Made by a program: the position numbers and the translations under genes | In this document: positions 16,254 to 22,298 of the stretch, piece after piece | Layout of the letters: every line of letters starts with the position of its first letter | How positions within the stretch are numbered: the stretch's first letter is position 1 | Virus record (IMG/VR): IMGVR_UViG_3300049255_000605 | Coordinates: 1 to 32,576 of that record | Direction: 5' to 3' (one strand) | Length of the DNA stretch: 32,576 nt | DNA from: a virus | The notes under the pieces: generated by a model | Told to the model about the DNA's origin: nothing | The model's database searches: none | What the model saw: only the letters and a program-made list of their open reading frames with translations

Positions 16254-17189
16254 ATGTTGTGCGATTTCATGCTCGAAAAATGGCTCGATTGCACAAAATT
16301 AAGACCTCTCTTTCCAAAAATGGATGAGGCGCTTAGGCGTAAAGAAGCTGGCGCCAGCGATGAAGAAATTAAAGGCATGCTCAACGATGAGGATATCAGG
16401 CAAGCCAAAGAATACATAAAGAACTATGAAAAGAGTCCGCAGCTGTGCGGCGATAGCATGCCTTTTGAAAATATAACCCCTTTTCAGGAAGTCCTGCGTA
16501 AAGCCCATAAATTTACACTCAGTAATGCCTTCACCGGCGCATCGCTTAAGCGCCTTGCCACCGCCGATACCATCATGAAGGCGAAGGAATGGTTCGCGCT
16601 TATCCACGACCCGATGTGGATGGAGTGGCAATTCGCCGACCTGGAATCGCGCATGGGCGCATTATTATATACCAAACCCGTTGCAAACGGCGATCCGGCC
16701 ATCATGTGTTATTTCGTACACGGCGTTACACGCGGTGAAATGAAATGGTTTGAAATCCATCACATCCGGCTTTTCCCCGCATCGCTAAAGCAGGAAGGCG
16801 ATACCTTCAAAATGGATATTGAGGATGCAAACGGCATTTCGGTTGCAGAGGAAAATTTTAAATATGTCTCCACCATGATCATTTTCGATTTTGTGGTTCG
16901 CTTAAATTCCCCTCGCATAACTGAATTCCGCCCACCGGAGGATTTATCGCGCATCAATAAGAAGCGTCTGCAACTAGGCAAATTCCCGCTTTGCGTTTAT
17001 CAGGTGGTCGACCTCAATAAAGAAATCCAACATTACCTTAAACTGGCCGAAACCGAGGATGGATCAGGTGTGCGCTTCCACTGGCGGCGCGGGCATTTCA
17101 AGGCAAGAAAAACGGGCATTTTCTGGTGGAATCCCCATACGGCTGGCAGGAAGGCACATGGCGAAATCCACAAGGATTATATTGCATAA
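16254..17189 (+). CDS. Hypothetical phage protein with HWRRGH C-terminal motif
   Basis: A protein of 311 residues, by far the largest of the plus-strand group. It begins with a basic helical region (to about residue 70) and continues as mixed alpha/beta. It ends with 'VRFHWRRGHFKARKTGIFWWNPHTAGR', a His/Arg/Trp-rich motif that recurs at the C-terminus of many uncharacterised phage and plasmid proteins. A nucleic-acid-related role is possible, but no catalytic site is clear. AGGAG lies 8 bases before the ATG. It is the last gene before promoter module B. Confidence 0.75.
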   Translation: MLCDFMLEKWLDCTKLRPLFPKMDEALRRKEAGASDEEIKGMLNDEDIRQAKEYIKNYEKSPQLCGDSMPFENITPFQEVLRKAHKFTLSNAFTGASLKRLATADTIMKAKEWFALIHDPMWMEWQFADLESRMGALLYTKPVANGDPAIMCYFVHGVTRGEMKWFEIHHIRLFPASLKQEGDTFKMDIEDANGISVAEENFKYVSTMIIFDFVVRLNSPRITEFRPPEDLSRINKKRLQLGKFPLCVYQVVDLNKEIQHYLKLAETEDGSGVRFHWRRGHFKARKTGIFWWNPHTAGRKAHGEIHKDYIA

Positions 17190-17202
17190 AATGTATCGTA
17201 TC

Positions 17203-17303
17203 GGACACACTGCCGGCCAAGCGGATAGCTTGCTTAATATATTGATATATAATGTAAATATAGCTCTTATTCAGTTGCTTTATTTCGTCATAGGAGCATT
17301 ATG
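17203..17303 (+). promoter_or_regulatory. Early promoter/leader module, copy B
   Basis: Second copy of the module at 14395-14495, of identical length and block spacing, displaced by 2808 bases. It has GGACACACTGC, a -10-like TATAAT at 17248-17253, TTCAGTTG, and GGAGCATTATG at the end. After the last ATG the frame runs three codons (ATG AAT GTG TAA). The block lies between two gene sets and heads the unit starting at 17338. Confidence 0.7.
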
Positions 17304-17337
17304 AATGTGTAAGGTAAATCAGCCAAAGGAGCCGAAA

Positions 17338-17571
17338 ATGAATAAAAAAGAACATGAAGAACACGAGGAACGGCGCAAACTAGAGCAACAACGCTTTGCA
17401 GCCTTTGTGAAAGAGCTAACCGAGCTTTCCAAGAAGCACGGAATCGTTATCAAAAGCACTGGCGGCATATATATTTCTAACGATCCCAAAGAGGTGGAAG
17501 GCTTGGTTTATACCGACGATGCCAGCAGCTGCGACCTTTATTACAACCTTACCGAAACGCAGGAGGCATGA
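17338..17571 (+). CDS. Small hypothetical early protein, paralogue of 15454-15678
   Basis: A protein of 77 residues from the ATG at 17338, which follows CAAAGGAGCC. A very charged N-terminus (KKEHEEHEERRKLEQQR) precedes the conserved 'KELTELSKKHGIVIKSTGGIYI' core shared with 15454-15678. It is the first gene after promoter module B. The function is unknown. Confidence 0.75.
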   Translation: MNKKEHEEHEERRKLEQQRFAAFVKELTELSKKHGIVIKSTGGIYISNDPKEVEGLVYTDDASSCDLYYNLTETQEA

Positions 17572-17574
17572 CAT

Positions 17575-17811
17575 ATGACACGGACAAATTTTAGCAAAAA
17601 AACTTATGGCTGGGGCGACTTGATTGTCCTGACCGAAGGCCATAGCTACACCTGCGTAATCCATCCCGAACATCTGGTGGCAATCAACCGTGAGGAAGCC
17701 TTCACCGATGAGCAGGGCATACGCTGGGATACGCAAATTGTAGACGGCATGGTCACCCTGCGTAACGGCAATAACAGTTTCACAATTCCCTTAGCCCAAC
17801 TCAATGCATAG
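17575..17811 (+). CDS. Small hypothetical early protein
   Basis: A protein of 78 residues, probably an all-beta fold (KTYGWGDLIVLTEGHSYTCVIHPEH and DGMVTLRNGNNSFTIPL). GGAGG lies 8 bases before the ATG, inside the end of the preceding gene. It is the second gene of the module B unit. I do not recognise the family and see no membrane segment or metal-binding pattern. Confidence 0.7.
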   Translation: MTRTNFSKKTYGWGDLIVLTEGHSYTCVIHPEHLVAINREEAFTDEQGIRWDTQIVDGMVTLRNGNNSFTIPLAQLNA

Positions 17812-17820
17812 GAGCGTTTT

Positions 17821-18021
17821 ATGACAGCTAAATATCCCAATGTGCATGTACAGCTGGTCGGTCAGGACGGCAACGCCTTTATAGTGCTCGGTCTTTGCCA
17901 GCGCGCCGCGCAGAAGGCTGGACTGTCGAAAGCGGAGATTGACGAGTTCTTTAAGGAAGCCCAATCCGGCGATTACTACCACCTGCTGGACACCTGCAGG
18001 AAGTGGTTCGATGTCGACTGA
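17821..18021 (+). CDS. Small conserved phage/plasmid protein
   Basis: A protein of 66 residues with 'VQLVGQDGNAFIVLGLCQRAAQKAGLSKAEIDEF' and 'SGDYYHLLDTCRKWFDVD', a compact beta-helix-helix pattern that I recognise from small conserved proteins of phages and mobile elements without a known function. TAGGAGCG precedes the start. Its last 29 bases are repeated almost exactly at 18518-18546. Confidence 0.75.
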   Translation: MTAKYPNVHVQLVGQDGNAFIVLGLCQRAAQKAGLSKAEIDEFFKEAQSGDYYHLLDTCRKWFDVD

Positions 18022-18053
18022 GCATCAATTTACTTAAAACAGGAGTAACGACA

Positions 18054-18287
18054 ATGGAGCCTACAACATTCATGGAAAAAGGCGTGTTGCTGACACGCGA
18101 CTTAATCAGGCAGGCGCAGACTGATAAGGCAACGCTTTATGTGAGGGCAGGCATTACTATAGAAGTTACGCCAGCGAAAGTCTTAAAGGCCATCGCCGAG
18201 CAGGCAAACCACAACGCGCTGTGCTTTGTCTCACGGCGGCGCAAGGACAATAAAATTATCTTTGTACAAATCAATTATGCAGCGTGA
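18054..18287 (+). CDS. Small hypothetical early protein
   Basis: A protein of 77 residues starting MEPTTFMEKGVLLT, with AGGAGTAACGACA directly upstream, so the ATG at 18054 is preferred over earlier in-frame ones. Basic residues cluster near 'CFVSRRRKDNKIIFVQINYAA'. It has no recognisable domain. The next gene starts 11 bases later. Confidence 0.7.
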   Translation: MEPTTFMEKGVLLTRDLIRQAQTDKATLYVRAGITIEVTPAKVLKAIAEQANHNALCFVSRRRKDNKIIFVQINYAA

Positions 18288-18298
18288 AAGGAGACCTT

Positions 18299-18487
18299 AT
18301 GCTTACCGATAATCATCTGCTCACACAACTCGAAGCCCTCCGCGATAAGGCAATGGATGGCGACTGCGATTACAGCGAATGGCAATCGCGGGCGCTGGAG
18401 AAGGTAATGGACGCCATCGACATCTTGTCAGCGACGCGAAGGCTGCCTGACACTGCCGGTCATTTAACCAGCCCGTCGATGTCCTGA
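18299..18487 (+). CDS. Small hypothetical protein with recombinant 3' end
   Basis: A protein of 62 residues from the ATG at 18299 (GAAAGGAGACCTT upstream). The first 50 residues look like an ordinary helical small protein (LLTQLEALRDKAMDGDCDYSEWQSRALEKVMDAIDIL). The last 11 residues are coded by a segment copied from the end of the gene at 18577-18867 and read in a different frame there, so the original C-terminus was replaced. The product may be partly degenerate. Confidence 0.55.
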   Translation: MLTDNHLLTQLEALRDKAMDGDCDYSEWQSRALEKVMDAIDILSATRRLPDTAGHLTSPSMS

Positions 18488-18546
18488 ATCCTCTCACCCA
18501 GCCAGCGTGCCGCACAACCTGCATGAAGTGGTTCGATGTCGACTGA
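18453..18546 (+). repeat. Recombination scar made of two displaced gene ends
   Basis: Bases 18453-18507 match 18853-18907 (55 bases, four mismatches, offset exactly 400), which is the end of the gene at 18577-18867 plus the start of the convergent 3' end of the C5 methyltransferase. Bases 18518-18546 match 17993-18021 (29 bases, one mismatch), the end of the gene at 17821-18021. So this stretch is a mosaic of two gene tails with no gene bodies, the footprint of past duplication and deletion. Confidence 0.85.
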
Positions 18547-18576
18547 ATATAACCTTTAACATTGAGGAGAAAGACC

Positions 18577-18867
18577 ATGACCAAATCTGCAAGCGCCAAG
18601 GCGCTGAATCAATCGGACAAGGCTGCGGAACACAAAATGCGCTGGAGCAAATTCGGCGAGGAGAAACTGCTCGGTCGCACCATCGTCGGCATCCGCTACC
18701 TCACCGACAAGGAAACGGCGGCAATGGACTGGATGCACTCCAGCGCCGTGCTAGTGCTAGACGACGGCTCACTTCTTTTCCCGTCGATGGACGATGAAGG
18801 TAATGACGGCGGCGCGCTGTTCGGCCAGACAAAGGACGGGAAAGAAATTACCCTGCCGGTCATTTAA
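18577..18867 (+). CDS. Conserved small phage protein
   Basis: A protein of 96 residues starting MTKSASAKALNQ, with GAGGAG upstream. The core 'LLGRTIVGIRYLTDKETAAMDW' and 'VLVLDDGSLLFPSMDDEGNDGGALFGQT' is a pattern I recognise from phage proteins of unknown function. A C-terminal 'KEITLPVI' ends the fold. Its stop overlaps by 8 bases the convergent stop of the C5 methyltransferase. Confidence 0.78.
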   Translation: MTKSASAKALNQSDKAAEHKMRWSKFGEEKLLGRTIVGIRYLTDKETAAMDWMHSSAVLVLDDGSLLFPSMDDEGNDGGALFGQTKDGKEITLPVI

Positions 18868-18907
18868 CCAGCGCGTCGATTTCCTGAATCCTTTCGCCCA
18901 GCCAGCG
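18853..18907. repeat. Parent copy of 55-base displaced repeat
   Basis: This segment spans the overlapping ends of the small gene at 18577-18867 and the C5 methyltransferase on the other strand. It is repeated with four mismatches at 18453-18507, 400 bases upstream. The convergent overlap makes the pair of stops recognisable in the displaced copy. Confidence 0.85.
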
Positions 18908-20614
18908 CATCACCGGCACGGCCATGCTGTTGCCTAGCGCCTTGTAGCGATTGCCATCGGCGGCTGGTTTGCCCCGGAACGGCACCAGCGTGTAATCGTC
19001 CGGAAAGCCCTGCAGCCGTTCACACTCGCGGGGAGTGAGGCGCCGCACGGCCATCGGCGATATCACCCCCGGCGTATGCGCCGTGCTGATGGTAGGCGCC
19101 GGGTCGCCGTCCTCGCCCACGCCGTTGCCCTGCCGGTTGACAGCATCGTGCTTCTCCGGGTCACGCATGGCGTTGCGCAAGTCGAGCGGATGCAGCACGG
19201 CGGGCTTGTTGTTGCCTCCACCGCCGCCTTCGAGCGACGGCGCGACGTCATCTTCGTAGCCGATGCTGCGCGATGCTGCTGACTGGCCGGGCTTAAAGCA
19301 GCTCGCCACAAAAGTCTGCTGCTTCATGCCCGGCTGTGCCGGCAGCGCACCGGCCAAATCACCATCACCGTTCAGGAGACGCACCTCGTCGCGGCAGTTC
19401 TGCGCGAAAGCAACGGCATGCTGTGCTGCAGCCTGCAGCGTGAACATGGCATCGCCGTCATTGCCGATGCCGGAGCCGATGCTGGCATCGTCGGTGGAGG
19501 CGCCGGTACGTTTGCCCACCTCCTGCAACGGGATGGCCACCGCTAGCTGCCCGCCGCCGTTCTGGTGGCTGCCGTGATGCGTCATGGCGCGCAGCGTCGG
19601 CGCGATATCATCCGCCGCCGCGCCGTTGCCGTAATCCTTGGCGGAGAAGGCAATCAGGGTTTCCGTATCGAAATCCTGCCGTTGCGTTGATTTGGCATTA
19701 AGCCCAGCCGCCACGTCGATGCTGCCGGAGGTGTTGCCGCCGCCGAACGCCAGCAGAGGAACGCCGCGACCGGTGCCATCCTCGCTGGCGTCGAAGCCAT
19801 CGCCGCGCAGCGTGTGCGCCACCAGCGTCTCGGCATCTTCCCTGTGGCTGCAATTCGGCTGCCCGCGCAGGGAATGAGCGACCAGCCCGCCGCTGGTAGC
19901 GAAGGAATTCTCGCCGCTGCGTCCGGAACGTGCATCAAGAGTGGGGGCAACTAATCCGCCACCGTCGCCATCGCTGGGGTCGGGATAGCCACGACTTCCA
20001 GTGCCGCCTTTAAGTGTTCCGGCAATGCTTTCCCGCGCTTTGCGGCGCGGCGTAATATCCCGGCGCAGGCTTTCGCGCTCAAACAATACCGCCGCGGCAG
20101 GGCGCCAGTCTCCAAGATGTCCGACAACGAACACACGCCTGCGCCGCTGCGGCACTCCGAAATACTGAGCGTCAAGAATCCGGTAGGCGAACCCATACCC
20201 GCATTCTGCCAACCCTCCGAGGAAGGTTCCAAACGCCCGTCCTCCGTCAATGGACAGCACACCGGGAACATTTTCCCAAACCAGCCAGCGGGCGCGAGAT
20301 TTTTCAGCCAGCCGTATAAACTCAAGGGAGAGGTTCCCTCGATCGTCAGCAAGTCCTTTTCGCAGCCCGGCGACGCTGAAGGACTGGCAGGGCGTTCCTC
20401 CGACCAGAAGGTCAATTGCTGCATAATCGCTTTCCTTCAGCGCCGTGAAATCACCGTGCAGCGGCACGTCCGGATAATGATGCGCCAGCACCGCGCGGGC
20501 GAAGGAATCGATTTCCGAAAATCCCACCGGCTGCCAGCCGAGCGCATGCCAGGCGGCGGTCGCCGCTTCGATGCCGGAACATATCGACAGATATTTCAGT
20601 GTTTTGCGCGTCAT
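18860..20614 (-). CDS. C5-cytosine DNA methyltransferase with long repeat-rich insert
   Basis: A protein of 584 residues. Catalytic motifs are complete: motif I (CSGIEA), motif IV GGTPCQSFS with nucleophile Cys76, motif VI ENVPG (Glu114), motif VIII QRRRR (156-160), motif IX 'RRLTPRECERLQGFP' and motif X GNSM. Between motifs VIII and IX lie about 360 residues, much longer than in typical enzymes of the family. That insert consists of degenerate Gly/Asp-rich repeats (GGLVAHSLRG, ETLVAHTLRG, DDIAPTLRAM). The target-recognition domain must be inside it. No endonuclease is near, so it is likely an orphan methylase that protects phage DNA. It lies between and opposite to plus-strand genes. Confidence 0.92.
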   Translation of the reverse strand: MTRKTLKYLSICSGIEAATAAWHALGWQPVGFSEIDSFARAVLAHHYPDVPLHGDFTALKESDYAAIDLLVGGTPCQSFSVAGLRKGLADDRGNLSLEFIRLAEKSRARWLVWENVPGVLSIDGGRAFGTFLGGLAECGYGFAYRILDAQYFGVPQRRRRVFVVGHLGDWRPAAAVLFERESLRRDITPRRKARESIAGTLKGGTGSRGYPDPSDGDGGGLVAPTLDARSGRSGENSFATSGGLVAHSLRGQPNCSHREDAETLVAHTLRGDGFDASEDGTGRGVPLLAFGGGNTSGSIDVAAGLNAKSTQRQDFDTETLIAFSAKDYGNGAAADDIAPTLRAMTHHGSHQNGGGQLAVAIPLQEVGKRTGASTDDASIGSGIGNDGDAMFTLQAAAQHAVAFAQNCRDEVRLLNGDGDLAGALPAQPGMKQQTFVASCFKPGQSAASRSIGYEDDVAPSLEGGGGGNNKPAVLHPLDLRNAMRDPEKHDAVNRQGNGVGEDGDPAPTISTAHTPGVISPMAVRRLTPRECERLQGFPDDYTLVPFRGKPAADGNRYKALGNSMAVPVMRWLGERIQEIDALVK

Positions 20615-20634
20615 CCATAGAACTTCGGGGGAGT

Positions 20635-20740
20635 CAACTCGATTAAGTGAATAATCTGTTCATTTATAATGGCTTATAAGCGTTATAGCGCTTGATAGAA
20701 TTTGGCTTCGAAGCATTCATTGAAGTGTCCATTGGACATT
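20635..20740 (+). promoter_or_regulatory. Early promoter/leader module, copy C, with operator-like palindromes
   Basis: Third, more diverged copy of the module: TAATCTGTTCATTTATAATG (20652-20671, -10-like TATAAT at 20665-20670) and TTCGAAGCATT at 20707 keep exactly the 36-base offset seen at 14427-14446 and 14482. It also holds two inverted repeats: AAGCG-N6-CGCTT at 20678-20693 and a perfect TGTCCA-T-TGGACA at 20726-20738, both plausible repressor sites. It heads the last plus-strand unit (20767-21612) and lies upstream of the divergent methyltransferase. Confidence 0.6.
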
Positions 20741-20766
20741 TACGAAACCAAACCGAAGGAGAACTT

Positions 20767-21288
20767 ATGAGTAAAATTTCCGACAGCCAGCGCGGCATCC
20801 TGAAGGCGGCAAGCAAGCAGCCCAAGACCGATGTGCGCGAATTCATGACCCACATTAAAAGCCCGCTCATCCGCGACAAGGTCGTCAACGCCATGTTTCA
20901 TAATGGTCTGGTGGTGGAAGACCCCGATGCCGAAGGTGTTGTTTACATCATCTCGGATGCAGGCTTCGAAGCCATCGGCAAAAAACCACCGGCGCATGAT
21001 GCCGGGGAAAATGAAACCGCCGCGCCTGAGCCGGAGACCAAAGCGCCCGCTAAAAAACGAGAGCCGAAGCAAAAGCGTGAAGGCGCTTCGAAGAAGCAGA
21101 CCATGATTGACCTGCTCTCGCGTCCGGAAGGTGTCACCATTCAACAGATGATGGATACCATCGGCTGGCAGAAGCATTCGGTGCATGGAGCGATGGCCAA
21201 TCTGAAAAAGGAAATCCACGAGAAGCACGGCCAGACCATCACCGGAACCAAGGGTGAAGGCAAAGAACGTGTTTATAAAATCGCATAG
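20767..21288 (+). CDS. DUF3489 family protein
   Basis: A protein of 173 residues from the ATG at 20767, preceded by GAAGGAGAACTT. Residues 1-75 look like a winged-helix-type N-terminal domain. The middle (about 80-115) is a Lys/Glu/Pro-rich linker (KKREPKQKREGASKKQ). The C-terminal domain 'TMIDLLSRPEGVTIQQMMDTIGWQKHSVHGAMAN' to 'KERVYKI' matches the DUF3489 pattern, which looks like a DNA-binding helix-turn-helix. A regulatory role in the early operon is a reasonable inference. It is the first gene after promoter module C. Confidence 0.8.
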   Translation: MSKISDSQRGILKAASKQPKTDVREFMTHIKSPLIRDKVVNAMFHNGLVVEDPDAEGVVYIISDAGFEAIGKKPPAHDAGENETAAPEPETKAPAKKREPKQKREGASKKQTMIDLLSRPEGVTIQQMMDTIGWQKHSVHGAMANLKKEIHEKHGQTITGTKGEGKERVYKIA

Positions 21289-21297
21289 GAGGCAGCC

Positions 21298-21612
21298 ATG
21301 TCCAATAAGCAAGAAGGAATGCAAGTGCATAGCCCCGACAGCCTTAGCGGCCAATTGACGCTGACCTTGGAAAAGGTCTCCGCCGAAAAGCTCGAAGAAG
21401 CCCTTGTCAAATATCAGCAGGTCGAAAACGTCAAGATCGGCACCAAACTGGGGATAAATGATAAAGGGTTCTTTTTTTCAGATGATCCGCAGTGGCATCC
21501 AGAGAAACCAAACGCCTTTAAAAAGAAATTTGGCTTTATCCCTTGGGTCTATATCCATGAACTCTTGGGCGATGTGCCCGAAGGCACGACCGGAAAACGT
21601 TTAGGATTATAA
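21298..21612 (+). CDS. Small hypothetical protein
   Basis: A protein of 104 residues starting MSNKQEGMQVHSPD, with TAGGAGGCAGCC upstream of its ATG. Residues about 10-60 look like a beta-hairpin/helix unit (GQLTLTLEKVSAEKLEEALVKYQQV). The C-terminal part is aromatic and basic (WHPEKPNAFKKKFGFIPWVYIHELL). I do not recognise the family. It is the last plus-strand gene, directly before the terminator. Confidence 0.7.
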   Translation: MSNKQEGMQVHSPDSLSGQLTLTLEKVSAEKLEEALVKYQQVENVKIGTKLGINDKGFFFSDDPQWHPEKPNAFKKKFGFIPWVYIHELLGDVPEGTTGKRLGL

Positions 21613-21629
21613 CATCACCTATAAAAACA

Positions 21630-21666
21630 CCCCGCGCAATCGGCTTGACTGCGCGGGGTTTCTTTT
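21630..21666. terminator. Bidirectional intrinsic terminator
   Basis: A 9-base-pair perfect stem, CCCCGCGCA (21630-21638) with TGCGCGGGG (21650-21658), has an 11-base loop. On the plus strand it is followed by TTTCTTTT; on the minus strand by GTGTTTTT. It sits between the convergent ends of the genes at 21612 and 21676 and so can stop both. Confidence 0.88.
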
Positions 21667-21675
21667 CTAGCGGCG

Positions 21676-22170
21676 CTACTGGCCACTGCCGGTGGAACCG
21701 CTGCCTGTGGCGGTGCCGTTGCCGCCTGTGGCGGTGCCGGTCGAGCCGCTGCCGGAAGTGCTGGGCGCGAGGCCGCTGGTCAACACACTGAGGCCAGCCT
21801 GGATGTCGGCGATGGCCGCGGCATCCGCCGTTTCGCTGGTGGTGAGTGACTGAATGGAAGCATCGATGGAAGCGATATGCGTCGGATCGATGGCAGCTTG
21901 AGAGGCTTTGATGGTCGCCACGACGGCGGCCATAGCATCGGTGAATGCGGACATAGTTTTACTCCATAGTTGGTTGATAGATTCACCGGCTCCGAGATCG
22001 AAGCTGGGCGGAGAGGATTCTCCTATCCGTTGACCAGAGCGGTCAGCGAATTCTTTCGTGCCCACCGCGTCGGCGACGCGGATGGCAAATAAATCGATAT
22101 GCTCGTCTTTGACGCCAGCGCCGGATTCCCGGTTGCTGGATTGCAGAACGCCTTTGAAAAAGTCGCGCAT
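21676..22170 (-). CDS. Hypothetical protein with alternative internal start
   Basis: An ORF of 164 codons. The upstream ATG at 22170 follows GGAGCACTAGCC. A second in-frame ATG at 21954 (MSAFTDAM) has a better-placed GGAG seven bases upstream and would give 92 residues. The downstream half is helical and Ala-rich and ends in a Gly/Ser/Thr repeat tail (STGTATGGNGTATGSG). A short helical protein of the same style is at 23980-24267. Both starts might be used. The function is unknown; it ends at the bidirectional terminator. Confidence 0.6.
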   Translation of the reverse strand: MRDFFKGVLQSSNRESGAGVKDEHIDLFAIRVADAVGTKEFADRSGQRIGESSPPSFDLGAGESINQLWSKTMSAFTDAMAAVVATIKASQAAIDPTHIASIDASIQSLTTSETADAAAIADIQAGLSVLTSGLAPSTSGSGSTGTATGGNGTATGSGSTGSGQ

Positions 22171-22206
22171 GGCTAGTGCTCCATTAATGATTTTGATGGG
22201 TGATGG

Positions 22207-22283
22207 TGGATGCGGGAGCCGGATTCGAACCGAGCGACCTCGTGGTTAATGAACCACGCGAGCTTCCACTGCTCTATCCCGCT
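22207..22283 (-). tRNA. Met-type tRNA (CAT) with eight-nucleotide anticodon loop
   Basis: A cloverleaf can be drawn on the minus strand. Acceptor arms are GCGGGA/TCCCGC with an unpaired A1-A72. The D arm is GAGC/GCTC, the anticodon arm CGTGG/CCACG, and the T loop TTCGAAT. The encoded CCA is at 22207-22209. The anticodon loop is TTCATTAA, eight bases rather than seven; removing one T gives the normal Met loop TTCATAA (CAT at 22249-22251). One extra base also disturbs the T stem. The unpaired 1-72 is initiator-like, but the anticodon stem lacks the three G-C pairs. It is either an unusual decoder or a degenerate tRNA. Confidence 0.62.
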
Positions 22284-22298
22284 GAAATAATCGGTGCG

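Noticed and set aside
19100-20050. Repeated G/C-rich motifs that might suggest a CRISPR-like array
   Set aside because: The repeats are degenerate, in frame with the C5 methyltransferase and of irregular spacing; they encode protein repeats.
22207-22283. Reading the tRNA as Asn (ATT) or as a UGA suppressor (TCA)
   Set aside because: Those readings require a non-T base 33 or mispaired anticodon stems; only CAT with T33 keeps the CGTGG/CCACG stem.
22207-22283. The tRNA as a prophage attachment site
   Set aside because: No integrase is nearby, the tRNA lies in the middle of phage genes, and no second copy of its 3' end was found in the window.
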